A stretch of 64,000 nucleotides of DNA, taken from Brachypodium distachyon (lineage: Eukaryota; Streptophyta; Magnoliopsida; Poales; Poaceae). Numbering within the stretch: position 1 is the first letter of the stretch; each line of letters begins with the position of its first letter. The notes below the pieces were generated by a model that saw nothing but the letters and a program-made list of their open reading frames with translations, did no database searches and had not been told where the DNA came from. Made by a program: the position numbers and the translations under genes. This document shows positions 12,901 through 25,200 of this stretch, one piece after another. The stretch is from the NCBI RefSeq assembly GCF_000005505.3, contig NC_016133.3:56695237-56759236 (forward strand). Reading direction: 5' to 3'.

Positions 12901-14183
12901 CAGATGAAAAGATTTATAACTACACTACAACAAAGAACCTTCACATGTCCCCCCTTCAACCATTCCCACAGCTTCCAATGACCCATGGTCAAGCCGAAAT
13001 GCCAGTTATTGACAAATAGGCATGGAAGCTTGCTAATATTTCATTTCTACTAACTTAGTTCTGATCCATGCTACCTCATAATAGCAAATACATAAAGGAA
13101 AGCTTAAGCACGAATGAAGATGGCACTGCTGGAGTAGGAGACACAGATATGACTAGATGACAATGAATCTTGGTGCTAATTTCAAATGTAGGTCCAACTG
13201 AATTCAATACATAAAAAGTAATATTATTGAAGTCACAGGCAAGCCCTAACTGGAACGCAAGAATTTAATAAGAAATGGTTCAATTCCAATGGAATCGGAA
13301 ATAGTTGTGCATGCCAGACGGGGCTGTACTCTGAATTGAGAATTTGTTAGGACCAGATAGCCCATGTGAAAACCATATCAGATGACTCAGATTTAGTTTG
13401 AAACATTGACCACAACGATTCTAGCATACACACAAAATCTATTTGCTAGTGGAATAAACCTCTGATGTGGCAGTAAATCTGAAGAGCTTAGAATCATGGC
13501 ATATATTCATGATAATAAGTAGACAGACAACATACCTCTAGGTCAGCATCCAACTTTTGTGTCTGTAATTTACCGGTAGTCTCTAATTTGCAAGGCCCCT
13601 CTGCACAAGTTCAGTAAGAAGTGACAGTAAGCATTTTAGATAGTCAAAGAGGTTGAATAATATTTAATGAAGGAAAATGAAGTTTGTATGGCTAAACTAT
13701 ATTCCAACATTACAGCTTAAATCTTGTTCTAATGAAGTAAGTTCACCCAAAACGAGAATGGTATAGCACAGTGATAATGTAAACTGAATAATGCTACTGA
13801 CAGCACCTTCCAAGTCAGGCTTCAGAAACATGCAATTGTTAGCAAAAAAATCCTCCACGCGCCCTACATCTTCAATAGAAGGCAGATCAACCTTCTCATC
13901 AACAAAATGTTCAAACTGCAAGACTTCATCCTCTGTAGCAGGAACAAGTGTTCCATCACCTTCAACCTTTTTTGTATGAGAAATAAGGGTTTATCAAAGG
14001 GCTATAAGCAACTAGAAACATCATGATGAGTTGTGTACCTCAAAAATATATCCAACAGGGTAGAACTAGGTAAGAATTTACCCGAACTAGCTGGTAAACC
14101 ACTGGATCAGAACTGCCATTCTCTTCAAATTCATTCTCTTCATTCTTATTCTCCCGAGCATCTTGCGGAGCACCAACTTCCAT
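9960..14183 (-). CDS. TRF-like telomere-box MYB protein (TRFL family)
   Basis: Seven minus-strand coding exons were reconstructed from splice signals and phase: 14183-14082, 13966-13807, 13600-13536, 12683-11724, 10735-10622, 10433-10173 and 10097-9960. They total 1800 nt and encode 599 residues. The acidic N-terminus contains VVYQLVR followed by VEGDGTLVPATEDEV. The middle has GRPRRNF. The C-terminal single MYB domain (about residues 510-565) contains HHRAWTLSEVLKLVDGV, ends with the telobox motif VDLKDKWRN, and is split by an intron between VDLK and DKWRN. Proteins of this kind are nuclear DNA-binding factors related to Arabidopsis TRFL proteins; short family members often do not bind telomere repeats alone. 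The GC-rich stretch near 15.45-15.65 kb is probably the non-coding first exon. The exon chain is well supported; the exact biological role is unknown. Confidence 0.88.
11511..11628. mobile_element. Stowaway-type MITE in TRF-like gene intron
   Basis: A 118-bp element bounded by TACTCCCTCCGGCC and its inverse GGATCGGAGGGAGTA, with near-complete internal palindromy. It sits in an intron just 3' of the large 960-nt exon of the TRF-like gene. Confidence 0.9.
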
Positions 14184-15930
14184 AGATCAGTACAAACTTC
14201 ATCCAATGTCAGTACTTATCAAAGCCTGCCAGGATGAAACTATACAATCAGATGGAATCAATTTCAAATTACAGCTTATAGGACAAACAAGTCAACCAAC
14301 AATTCAGCGATCCAGGATCAAATGAAGGTAAATAGTTAATAGTGACATAGCTCAGTGAATGACTATTCTGATTAGGGAAATTCAGTCGTAACGAATAAAC
14401 TGAGACAAACAAGAGGATTCAGGTGATAATATACAATGTAAAACAAAACGAAAGAGATATCATACAGAAAAGCACGGTATAAACCATCTATTCTAGTTGG
14501 ATGTAGATTCTAGAGCCACAATCTTGCAACCAAATTGGAAAGCAATCATTTGACACAACAAGATTTTAGAAAAGAAAGTTTAGCTAGCTCAACTGGTTTG
14601 GACACATCTCAGGCTGCAATCTAGCACGACAAGGTATGTAAAGCAGAATTAAATAATGGCATTAACATTTTCTCCAGCTCCGATCGATTTCAGCAATGCT
14701 TCTAAGATTAAGAAAATTAACTAGTTTGTAACGTTAAACCCAAACCACATTAAACAGTTCCTGAAACAATAACTCCAGGATTAAGTCAAAACCCGCTGCC
14801 TTTAGGCAACACTCAATACCCTAAGTAAATGAAAATCATCCCTTCATGACAGTGGTGAACGAAAGCTCTGCCCCGAAATAGCTCTTCCTGCTGTTCAATC
14901 CACACTTTTACCATCGACTCCATCTCAATCAACATAAGAATACAACGACTTAGCAAATATCCCCCACTGCATTTACTACGTATGGAGAATATAGAGCCCA
15001 GAGCAATGGTCCAACTAAAGCTATCTAAATATGCGCTGATACTGTGATACAGATGATTCAACAATCATACCAAGCCAGGATTAAGCTAGCACTACAAAAC
15101 TGATGAACTAAAGCTGTCAGGATACAAATTCCAGGCGGTGATTAAGCGGGAACCAACCGAACTCTCTTTCACCCTCACGCACAAGCCCGCATCACGGGAA
15201 TGTCTCAACTCAAAGCTAGACGAAACGAACTAAACAATACAGCAGGAAAGCCCACCTACAAAACTACGCCTCTCCGCAAGCTCCGCTGACGTCACGTCCC
15301 ACTAAATCAGGCGCGAAATACATGCGTGGCCAAGCGAAATCCCACGCGCCTGATCACGCAGAGCTCAAATTGCCGCACGCACCGTCAAATCTACCGAAAA
15401 ACAATCGGGAAACCAGCGCGGGAACTCAACGATCGAGCGGATCCGAGCGAGCGAGCGAGCGGGCCTCCACTCACCAGCGATCAGCAGCAGGAGGAGGAGG
15501 AGGTGGAGCCGCACGGCATTTGCTCCGATCGCCAGGACGGAACCGCCGGCGGATGGATCAGATCGCGGTGGAGGGAGACGGGCAGGGCGATCCTCCTGCT
15601 TCCTCGGTTGCTTCGTCTCGGTGTATGGAAGAGGGAGGGGGGAGCGCTCTGTCTGCTTTGGTGCGATCTGGATAGGAAAGGGAGGACGGCAAGAGAGAAA
15701 AGAAGTGGTGGTTTCGGAAACGGGGAGGGGAATTCGAGGGGTGGGAGTGGGAGGGGCCGTGCGGCTGGGATCAAGTCCGGATGTGGATCCGACGGCTGGG
15801 ATGCGAGTGACCGGTAGGGAGTGGCGCAGCGTGGGTGATGAGAAGCGAGGCTTCTCGAGCACGCAAAGATTGGCGCTTCCGCGGAAAAGCAGACCCGAGT
15901 GAGCAACGCGTGTTGAGGAAAGATGTTTAC
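14184..15930. other. 5' UTR, first intron and promoter of the TRF-like gene
   Basis: An acceptor-like CTGGCAG on the minus strand near 14229, and a GC-rich block with GAG/CTC repeats at 15430-15650, suggest a non-coding first exon and an intron of about 1.2 kb. Open frames here overlap on both strands and resemble no protein family. Confidence 0.5.
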
Positions 15931-16930
15931 GACATGACTTGTGTTTTTTTTTACCACTGAAATGTCCGTGTGTTGCAACGGAACAAAAAAATAAAATGAT
16001 ACATTCAAAACATGCATCAAAACTTCTCATTGCTTTTCTTTAACGATCTCCAGATATCCTTTTAAAAAAGGTTTCTTCCGAAGATTGTGTCTCTATACTC
16101 TAGTCTCTCAAAATAAAACAATACACTTTCTTCTGAAAATTATATAACATCGTCCGGTCAAAGAAGTTTTCAGACGGAATCACTTAATTTTTTTAGTTCT
16201 CTCCACTATCTCACTTCAGCCGTTAAAACAAAGAGTTACAAGCGGCAACAAATTTATGTTTTGGCAGCTCGATGTTCGTTTATGAGTATAGACATTTGAT
16301 TATTTTGTTGAGTATGCTAATTCTGATTTTCCTTGTTTTCTGAAGGAGCTTATCAATATTAGATTAAATCAAGCCTAATTAATAAACTGGCAGCGCACGT
16401 GTAATTTTTTTCCAATTATTTGATTGAGTTGTTCGGCGGATCTAGTTTGTGGTCAGTTCAGACGACTTGACGTCGTGGGCCTCTCGGCTATCTGACTGCT
16501 CGTAGTCCTGTCTCTACGTGGCGGCTGGAGTCCGTCTTATATGGTCGGCAAGTATTAAATGTGGCAACTCGCCCGCGGATATCCGACCCAAGTGGGTAGA
16601 ATAAGGGTCGACGTTTACGCCCATGGGTATACCCGATGGCTCGTGCGATTAGTCATGGGTAGGGTATGAGTATAAGTTTATACTCATGGATACCCGATGG
16701 GTCGCCCAGTTAATATTTTAATTAAATAAATATTTTTTATTATACAATATGTGGACTCTTTGATGCAATAAGAAATAACGGATGAAACCTGTTGTAAATA
16801 AATAAATAAATAAAGTGCAAAATTGGCCCAGCACTAACTCGATGACCCATCAACTTGGCATGTTTGCCCATCTCTCTCGCTCAGTTTGGCTCACAGAAGA
16901 AAGGCATCGAGGCGCCTTCTCCCATCTCCC
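15931..16930. other. Intergenic DNA with repeat scraps
   Basis: AT-rich. A piece near 15965-15990 containing CCGTGTGTTGCAACGG resembles the hairpin found near grass Helitron-type 3' ends. The block at 16560-16720 repeats 'ACCCATGGGTA / TACCCGATGG' words and looks like transposon-derived sequence. No gene recognised. Confidence 0.4.
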
Positions 16931-16935
16931 ATTCC

Positions 16936-18231
16936 TGAAAGGGCATTTCGATCCCTAAGTGTTTTGGTGTTAATGACAACATGACTCGTGGACTAACCGT
17001 GTGCTCGAGTGTTTCAGATTTGAGATCATATGGCACAAGACGGTTCGTTGCCCTCAAAAAGGAAAGAAGCGTAGCGGTGTTTAGCGACTTTTTATTTATA
17101 TTGAGTCGTAGGAACTCCGTACTATTAAGAGGGAGTCCACGTGGGAAGGTAATGTGTGAATCAACTTCACGTACACAAACTACCATATTTGCACCCACAT
17201 AAAGCCTACCCGTGCGAGAGAGAGCCACCGACCTGTTCCAGTCCCGAAACTTCTGGCCTACCTCCGGTAGGGTGGAACTTCCACCCAACGTCCGGCCTAC
17301 CTCCGTGATGCTACTGGAATTCATTTGTGTTTGGCGGAGGTTAGACCGGAACAAGGGCGGAAGTTCCGGGGTATGACCGGAACTTCTTCCCCTGGCAGAC
17401 TAAGTGCATAACGGTTAGATTTCGGGACCCCCATAAATAGTAATCCCCTACCTCGGGATGAACTTATCCGAAGCCCAACTCTCTCCACACCATTTCTAAA
17501 GCTTCAAAGTGCTATATCTCCCTCCATAGAGCTCCCCCCTTGTTGATTCTTTGAGGATTGGAGGAGGAGATCTAGATCTAAGGTTTCACCAAAACAAAAA
17601 GTTGATTCCCCTTGTTTCCTTTGTGGATTTTGTTACTCTTGGGATTTTGGGATCTCTAGCCGGAAGGTGTCTCTTCAAGGCCTCCAATCTTGTAAGGAGG
17701 TGCTTGAGGATTCGGGAAGGAATCTCCAATTAAGTTGTGGAGTTGTGCCCTTCTCCTTGTTTGCAAGGGTTCGGCGTTTGTCCTCAAGAAAGCCACTAGT
17801 GGAACTCACTTCACCTTTGTGGTGTTGTGAGAGCTCATTCCACCTTTGTGGTGTGGTGGGTTGGAGAATAGAATGAGCCTTTGTGGCGCCTCTACCTTTG
17901 TGGTAGAGCACTTCTCCAAATGGAGACGTACACCGACCCCAATAGGTGGAACTCCGGTGAAATCTTTGTCTCCTCGTGTGGTATCATTCTTGCCCCTTTA
18001 CTTACTTGCAAAGCTTAATTGTTTATCTTGTGCTTCGGCTATCAAGCAAGTTTCAATTGATTATCTATTGCTTGTGCTCGTGCTTCGGCTTTTGCATCAT
18101 TCTAGGAGTGTTCATCATTTAGACATTTTAGTGAACCCATGTATTGATGCTTGTATCCTTAAAAGTGAAAGAAAAGTAAAATTGTTAGTCGCCTATTCAC
18201 CCCCCCTCTAGTCGACCATACCGATCTTTCA
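16936..18231 (+). mobile_element. Solo LTR of an LTR retrotransposon
   Basis: The element begins TGAAAG and ends CTTTCA, a TG...CA pair with perfect 6-bp inverted ends. It is flanked on both sides by the identical 5-bp direct repeat ATTCC (16931-16935 and 18232-18236). Near its right end, TTCACCCCCCCTCTAG is a word common at the ends of grass Copia-type LTRs. It is 1296 bp with no internal domain, as expected after recombination between two LTRs. The open frames inside are not protein-like. Confidence 0.85.
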
Positions 18232-18236
18232 ATTCC

Positions 18237-18703
18237 ACACTCGGCCATCATCTCTCGTTCTCTCTACTATGCCCTAGGTGCTGCCATCATTCTCTCTCGC
18301 AGTTTGTCTCATCAGCTTCTTCTAACAATTTGCCATCTCCTCGTGTAATTTAGCCCTAGGAGGAGATGGCCGTGGCTAGGAAACGGAAGAGGGGACCAAC
18401 CGTGTGGCCACGCCTGGGACACAGAGGGGACAACCGTGGCTTCGATTCCTTGCCTGATGGGTGCCCGATCAGGTCTCATCTTCCGCCTCCCCTAGTGTTC
18501 CGGTGGAGCGATCTTTTTCTCATCAGATTCGGAGTTGTTGCCTCGTAATGATCCCGCTGGCGATGGATTCCCTCTCGGAGTTCCAGTCCAATTCGGTGCA
18601 AGTAATGGCCCAGCCGGCTTAGTAGACCTAATATATATGCAATCTTGGGAGACCCACATTTTTTTGGGAAGTTTGACAGCCGAAGGTGAAGGGAACAATC
18701 CGT
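18237..18703. other. Intergenic DNA
   Basis: Continues the sequence interrupted by the solo LTR. A short frame from 18366 begins MAVARKRKRGP but has no recognisable domain and no clear splice continuation. Confidence 0.4.
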
Positions 18704-19830
18704 ATTTTTTAGATAGGTATAGAAAATAAACTTCATTAATCAGTAAAACGGCTACAGTCCAAGATCACAACATGTAAGATCTCATCCGGGCCATGCCGGA
18801 TCCAACTACCAGTACGATTATTACTCCTGGCTAGGTTCGCCAAGATGTGGCTGACACCGTTTTGATTCCTGCTAATCTTGCCAACACTGATTGGGTGCGC
18901 ATCGAGAAGTCTTCGGATCTCCCGCACACACATGGCATACGGCGATCTATCTAGTATCTTGGCACTAATCAGAGAGAGGGCCTTGGCACAGTCAGACTCA
19001 AGGATAATGATCTTGTCTGACCACCCAATAGCCGCACGGAGGCCTTCCTCGCATGCCAGTAGTTCAGCCTCAAGGGCATCATTGCACCATTGGATGCTTC
19101 GACAAGCCGAGATAATGATTTCTCCTCCGTGGTTCCGTAGCACCAGACCAACACCAGCAGAGCCATTAGCCGGCGAGAAAGATCCATCAACGCTCAGTTT
19201 GACAAAATCCACGTCCGGTGGAATCCATCTGTCATCCGTCGCAGCTTTCTGACCAGTTCGATTTTTATGTTTCATCGATCTGGCAGAATAAGAGGCCACC
19301 TGCTTGCCCTTGACCACCTCAACCTCAGAATGTTGCTTGATAACCAACAGGGAATCCATGTAGCTGCAGAGGAAACGCTTGGAGGCCTCAACTGGGGCAG
19401 GGACTTTGTCATGTTTGATGTCATTATGTACGTGCCAAATGCACCATAACAGCACGAATAACATCGCAGCCTTTACCTTGTCCATGTCCGAGATAGCCTC
19501 CAAGAACTAGCCAGGACCTGAATTCCGCAAATCCTTCACGTCCGGCAAATCCCAACACTCCTTGATGGCCTGCCACAAGCCACGGGCATTGGGGCATCGT
19601 GCTAAGGCATGAAAGGAATCCTCCTCATCTGCACCACAAATCTTACGGGTAGCAAACTTCCTCATTTTACGCTTGCAAAAATTAACTTGAGTGGGGAGAG
19701 CATCTCTTGCAAGCTTCCAAGTAAAGATATTAACCTTCCTCGGCACAATCTCATTCCAGATGGCTTTCCATTTGGTGCTGGATCCATCCGGCCTGCTACT
19801 CGTAACTCCGAAACTTTGTGTAACGCCTAA
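18704..19830 (-). mobile_element. 5'-truncated LINE, RNase H end
   Basis: Read on the minus strand, one frame holds the end of a plant LINE ORF2. First comes a zf-RVT segment (KAIWNEIVPRKVNIFTWKLA, then a Cys/His cluster); then a plant-type RNase H domain with the acidic residues in SVDGSF, ALEAEL and LESDC. The frame is broken by one in-frame TAG at 19504-19506. The A-rich tail lies at about 18704-18712 (T-run on the plus strand). The reverse transcriptase and endonuclease parts are missing, so this is a dead 5'-truncated copy. Confidence 0.85.
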
Positions 19831-20720
19831 TCTGCTCCGGAACTTTGTGTAACACCTAATCTGCGTCCTGATGATCATCATCATCTCAGGGCCTGTTAAC
19901 TCTTGTACGTTCACGTGTGCATCGCATGACCATTGAAGTGCGGGCATTCTTTTCTTTTGTGTGTTGCTTTGTTTGTTTCTAGTTTGCAATATTTGTACAT
20001 TAACGAAGCTAATCATGTGTTCCAAATTACAATTCCGCGGTTGCTATCCACGTTTTGTGTGAAGATCGAGCGTTGTTCGATTTCATCGCGTTGATTCCAT
20101 CTGATTGATTTTTTTTCTTCGTTCATAATATCTCCTACCTTCCTTTTTACAGACAAGTATCTTCCATGCGCTCTTTTTTTTTAGTACATTATCTTCCATG
20201 CGCTCGATAGGCGCCACGGACTAGCCGGCGTCACGGGCCTGCAACGGGAACATTCCTTTGGGCGCCTCTGGGAAACTGGATTGGATTTCGCGACGGTGCT
20301 TACGGCCCATCTCGGTTTTTGCCGGTGGCATTGGCATGTGAGGGAGCGTATAGGCCGGGCCAGCTTCCACATGCCCTTAAAGGCCCTGACATACCGTTCG
20401 GTCCACTCCGCCTGGGTCGGGCTTTGCCCCCTGCGGCCTGCCTACTCTACGTGGGTCTCGTTCCAACTTCCAAGCACGTAGGCCCCCTGGGCTGGCCGAT
20501 TAGCAGCCTGTGCAAAGTGACACTGTGGCCGACACGGAGCCCCTCGTGACGTCGTGATTCGACCAAAAGGCAAGGATAGATTACAAACTCGCGCCGGCGG
20601 CGTTCTGTAGTAGCACGTACGTGGTGATGATCGCGAACTCGATCTTTTGTGTAGCCGAGGCTTCTTATTTTACATCCCAGCGTCGGGGCTACTGGCCAAC
20701 ACAATGATGAGCCGCAGCCC
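19831..20720. other. Intergenic DNA
   Basis: A 28-bp imperfect direct repeat (ACTTTGTGTAAC...CTAATCTGC) lies at about 19809-19863, next to the LINE's 5' breakpoint. The rest shows no recognisable gene. Confidence 0.4.
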
Positions 20721-20732
20721 GAGAAAGGGCGG

Positions 20733-20750
20733 GGGGGGGGGGGGGGGGGG
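20733..20750. repeat. Poly-G tract
   Basis: An uninterrupted run of about 18-20 G in the upstream region of the BIG GRAIN 1-like gene. Confidence 0.9.
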
Positions 20751-21184
20751 GTTGCGTATCTTGCAAGGAAAGCGAAACATCGAACAGAAAGCGGGCCCGT
20801 CGTGCTCCTTTTCGTCGGCCTGGGAGCGCTGCCTGACGGAATCAAGGCATTGCTTACTCTACTGGAGCATCGATCACACGCTCGGCTAATTTCTCAAGAC
20901 CGTGGTTTCTCCTGGCCTATGCTTTACGCGGCGGCCCGTACCGTACGTACGCTGCCGCCAACAAACTCCGTCGAATCGAGAAAGAAAAAGAGAAAGAAAT
21001 GGAGAAGGAGCTCGGCCGAGTGCGGGCAGTGTCGTTACCCTTACCCACCCACCACGCCACGTACCTCCCTTTCCCCCTGTGCGCGGCATCTTCTTCTTCC
21101 TTTTCAAATAAAAAACAAAACAGGCCTACCAGACAGACGGACATACACCTCCCCCACGAACGCGCACGTATCATCAATTAAGCT

Positions 21185-21211
21185 CGCCATTCATTCATTC
21201 ATTCATTCATT
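21185..21211. repeat. (ATTC)n microsatellite in a 5' leader
   Basis: Six tandem ATTC units about 90 bp before the start codon of the BIG GRAIN 1-like gene, in a pyrimidine-rich leader. Confidence 0.9.
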
Positions 21212-21294
21212 CCCTGATTCTCTCCCGCGACCGATCGAGCTCTCCACTTCTTCCTCAATTTCGAATTGCATCCAATCCGATCGACGGGGGAGTA

Positions 21295-22284
21295 ATGTCC
21301 GGGCGCCTGACCCCGCCGCCGCCGCGCCGCGACCGGGAGCACCACCCGTCCTTCTCCGCCGCGCTGCTCGACGCCATCTACCACTCCCTCGACGCCGACG
21401 CCCACGCCGCCGCCCCGCGCACGCCCACGGATCACCACCGCCGGGCGGGCGTCGCGTCGCCCTCATCTCCAAGGGCGTCGTCGTCGCAGCGGCCTCATCC
21501 CGGTTGCCCAGCAACGACTCGCCGCCGTTATTCCAGTTCGACCGCCTCATCATCCTCGCCGTCCGCCCGGTCCCCGCGGCGGCCCTGCCGCGTCCGGCCT
21601 GACCCGCTGCCCCCGTCGCTTCTCCTCTCGCCAATCCCTCCGCCGCCAGAGGAGAAGCAGAGGAACTGCAGGAAGAAGAAGAAGAAGAAGAAGAAGAAGA
21701 CGAAGAAGAAATCGAAATCGTCGGCGCGGTTCCTGTCGTGCCTCAACGCTCTGCTTTGCAACAGGAAGCCGCCGGTCGCCGAGCACCCGACGGCGGCGGC
21801 AGCTCGGGCTGAGAAGCCGGATCCGGCGGCAGAGCCCATGGCGGAAATACCGGCTTCCGCGAGGTCGATCCTGTCCTCGCGCGCTTCATGGCGGGAGTCC
21901 GCCGCCGTGGGAGGGCAGATGACTCCGGCGAGGCGGGCGGTGAGGTTCTCGCCGGTTGTCGTGGCGGACGAGGAGCGCCGCCGTGAGCGTGAAGCCTGCA
22001 GGACGGGGAGGACGGCGACGGCGGAGGCGGAGAGGAGGGTGGAGGAGCTGCTGCGCGCGCTCGGCGCCGGCGCGGCGGAGGAGATGAGGGAGAGGGAGAG
22101 GGCCAAGGAGAGCAGCGAGTCCAGCTCCGACCTGTTCGAGCTCGAGAGCTTCGCGGCTGCGGCGTTCGGCTTCGACGACGACGACGACTCGGAGATGGCG
22201 CCGCGGACGAGAGCGAGAGCCGCTTCTGCTGCCGGATTGGCGCCGCCGAGGCCGCGCGTTTTGCTGGACGAGATGGTTGTATAG
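21295..22284 (+). CDS. BIG GRAIN 1-like protein
   Basis: One exon of 329 codons in GC-rich DNA. The N-terminus has PSFSAALLDAIYHSLD, the middle has ARFLSCLNALL, and the C-terminus has SSSDLFELESF. These three blocks are the hallmark of plant BIG GRAIN 1-like proteins, which are membrane-associated regulators linked to auxin transport and grain size in rice. A Lys-rich run near residues 125-140 comes from a GAA/AAG microsatellite. The Pro/Ser/Arg-rich segment between about residues 40 and 120 is low complexity, so a compensated frameshift there cannot be excluded. The start is supported by in-frame position before the first conserved block. Confidence 0.75.
   Translation: MSGRLTPPPPRRDREHHPSFSAALLDAIYHSLDADAHAAAPRTPTDHHRRAGVASPSSPRASSSQRPHPGCPATTRRRYSSSTASSSSPSARSPRRPCRVRPDPLPPSLLLSPIPPPPEEKQRNCRKKKKKKKKKTKKKSKSSARFLSCLNALLCNRKPPVAEHPTAAAARAEKPDPAAEPMAEIPASARSILSSRASWRESAAVGGQMTPARRAVRFSPVVVADEERRREREACRTGRTATAEAERRVEELLRALGAGAAEEMRERERAKESSESSSDLFELESFAAAAFGFDDDDDSEMAPRTRARAASAAGLAPPRPRVLLDEMVV
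21670..21715 (+). repeat. GAA/AAG microsatellite coding poly-lysine
   Basis: About a dozen AAG/GAA units inside the BIG GRAIN 1-like ORF produce a run of lysines. The run is probably length-variable between accessions. Confidence 0.85.
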
Positions 22285-25200
22285 ATTGTCTTACACTCCG
22301 ATTTCAGCTCAGATTGGATCGTCCCGTTGTAGCAAAATGTATTGGTTGCTAATATTACTCTTCCTTTAAGAACACAATCTTCGTCCCAACATACAAGGGA
22401 AAACAGAATACAGTGGCACTTTCATCAAAAGTGTGTGGGCTATATCAGAGTAGACATGCAGCCAAGGCCCAAGTGTACTGGTTGGGCTAGTTGGCAATCC
22501 TAAATCCTAGAACTGGACGTCTCTGGCCCAATAAGCCTCGGGTATATTCAACAGCGTCCACCCGAGCCATTCATCATCCCCTGCAGGCTTCCCTCTCCAC
22601 AAAGGCCTGGGAACGTGAAGCCTCAGTACGTTCAACAGCGTCCACCCGGCCCGCTTCCCTCTCCGGGCTCTCCCTGTACAGGCTGTCTGCCATTTCGCCA
22701 CAAAGCCCACAGGCCACAACTGCGCTTCTTGCTGCTGCGGCTGTTGCCATTTCGCCACACAGGCCACAACTGTGTTTCTGGCTGTCTGCGTTTCTGGCTG
22801 CGTTCGCCTCCCACAGTCCTACCCCCATTAGCTATCTTTAGATCCCCACCGTAAGTTGCTGTCAGTTTTGTACTATCTGTGAACCCAACTTTTTCAATAC
22901 GCCATGTAAGAACCCATCGGTTTTACCCTTGCTGTGATTTAATTTACTAGGACGCACAACCGGTGGCTTTTACCGCTTTGGTTCTACTGTCAATGCATGT
23001 CTACATCTCCATATCCAGTAATCCAGAGGTGGAAGCCTGAAAAGGAGCTACAAATAGCTTGGACACATGTAGAGGAAACTTGAACTGCAAATACGGCCAC
23101 TACGAGTTAATCATTTTTTTCTTTGTCCGCATGTTAATCAATGTCGCTGCTACAGCGCGCCGCTGCCGACCTGCCGTACCGTTTGCTCAGACGTTGTTTG
23201 CCCGGGACCCCTATAGCTACAGAAGCAGGGAACAGCACCGGCCTTGATGAGGATCCAGGTAATTTGTCTTGTCGAATTAATACCCGGAATTCCCCGGGGA
23301 ACATGTCAGTTCCGTGCAAATTGCACTTCACCAGAAGCTGAAAATTCAGGCAAGGACTGCCGAGCTTGGGGTTTTCACGGGTAAAGAATGTGTTTTCTTA
23401 CCTCTGCCGCGTCTCATTTCGTGGCTACTGCTTTTTTCCATAAAGAAAAAAAGGGCTACCTGTGCATGCCAGCCTAACCGGACTTTTATCATGATTCTCC
23501 TACATGGAAGCTTTGCCAGAAAGGGCATCACACCTTTGATAAAAATAGCAAGTGCCGGGGGGAGAAGTAATGCTACTTTGGGAATCCTGGCACGTCTGGT
23601 CTGCTGGGGCTGTCTGGATGGGGTATGATCCGATCGATCCACCACCATGTGCAAGCATTCTCCAATACAGTGCAAATGGCCTAGTCGGCCAGTCCTTTTG
23701 GCCTCTCAGGTGGTCCAGGAAAGGAAGAAAGAAGAATAGCCAATTCGGCGTTGTATAGTGCACAACTGCACACGGGGGGCTCCTTTTCTCCGACGAGCAG
23801 CATAGCAACTCGTACTATTGATTGTATCGAGTGGCATCTGGCATGCACACCACGGCACGGATGGGGGCTTGGACACTGTGTATCTTGTAATTTAAGCTGC
23901 AGGCATGTACACCAGCTGCGCGCCACCGGCTTTGGAGGGAGATTGACATTGCCCTTTATGTTCCAGACCGGCTTTGGAGGGAGATTGAGATCGTCGTCGA
24001 CCCCTTTCCGGGCTAGTTCGGCTATGTCCATCTCCACCGGGATTGCTGCCATTTTAGTGCATTTTTCCTCTAATCCCCCTCGATCCCGACAGGGAATGGT
24101 GCAACCGAATTACCTCTTATGTTTTCGTTTTGTATGATGGAGTGTTGGTTCGTGATGCCCAGCTATTGTGGCTTTTACTTTTCTGTTGAACCTCTAGTAC
24201 CTGAACACACACATTTACGGTTTCGCTAATGAAATCGGGAGCTGAGCTTCTTAATTCGAGAAAAAAAACATTGCCCACGTTTTCAGAAAATGCTGAGCAT
24301 AGGTGGGTATTTTGAGTCCATCGTCATTATCCTTTGTAAGCGCATATATATAGCTCCTGGTCCACTGGCTCTTCTTGTACTGCAACCCTAGATTGCTCAC
24401 TTAGCTACACAACCGGAGTACTGGTATAGAGTTTTGGCTGAGCGTTTTTCTTTTCTGATTTTTGCGAGGCTGAGCATTCTTCTGTCATTTCGGTACTCCT
24501 CCAAGATCAAATTAAATCACCAGCATTAAACATTTTCGTCATCTGAGATCTGCAGCACCAGCAGAGGTACGTAACTGAGTTGAGAGTAAACCAGTCCATT
24601 TTAGCTGAAGAAAAGTCGCTGAATCTGTGAAACTCCCCCACACACGCGTGGCGTGGGCACGACGTCTTAATCATCGTTACTATAGACACCAAACCTGGTA
24701 TAAATTATGGGGACCCTACCGCATCCATTGAAGGACGACGACCTTCTCAGGCCCTAGCTGCATTGGATGCTTAACCCCAAACAAAATTAACCAAATGGTG
24801 ACCTCAGGGGCTGCCAAGTAGGCCATGTGTTGACATGACATCACCAGCAAGAATTTTTTTTTGGGGATAAGAAACCAGCAAGAATTATAGACAAACCATA
24901 TGGTGTTTAGTTGCATATTTTCCTTCGTTTTCTAACCATGAGTTGAGTGCAAACATAATGCTTCTTGCTATGGGTACATGGATTTGGACCGCTACTCTCC
25001 CAGGTTTTCCTGTAGACAAAGGGTTTTTAGGTGGTTAAGCGTTTCTTTTGGTATAGTTGAAGAATGATTATGTCGACTAGCACGACATGATTCGGACAAC
25101 CGTGTAAGTGAAGCTTCATAATAAAGAAGACGATGAGTTTGATGTTTTGCAGAAAGCCTCGCATGGTTTGTCTCTATTACGAATGTTTCATTCACATTCA

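Noticed and set aside
16881..17354. 157-codon minus-strand frame in the solo LTR
   Set aside because: It lies inside the LTR, crosses its left boundary and has no domain.
20802..21602. 266-codon open frame overlapping the BIG GRAIN 1-like gene
   Set aside because: It is in another frame of the GC-rich gene and leader, without any conserved motif; the +1 frame from 21295 has the family blocks.
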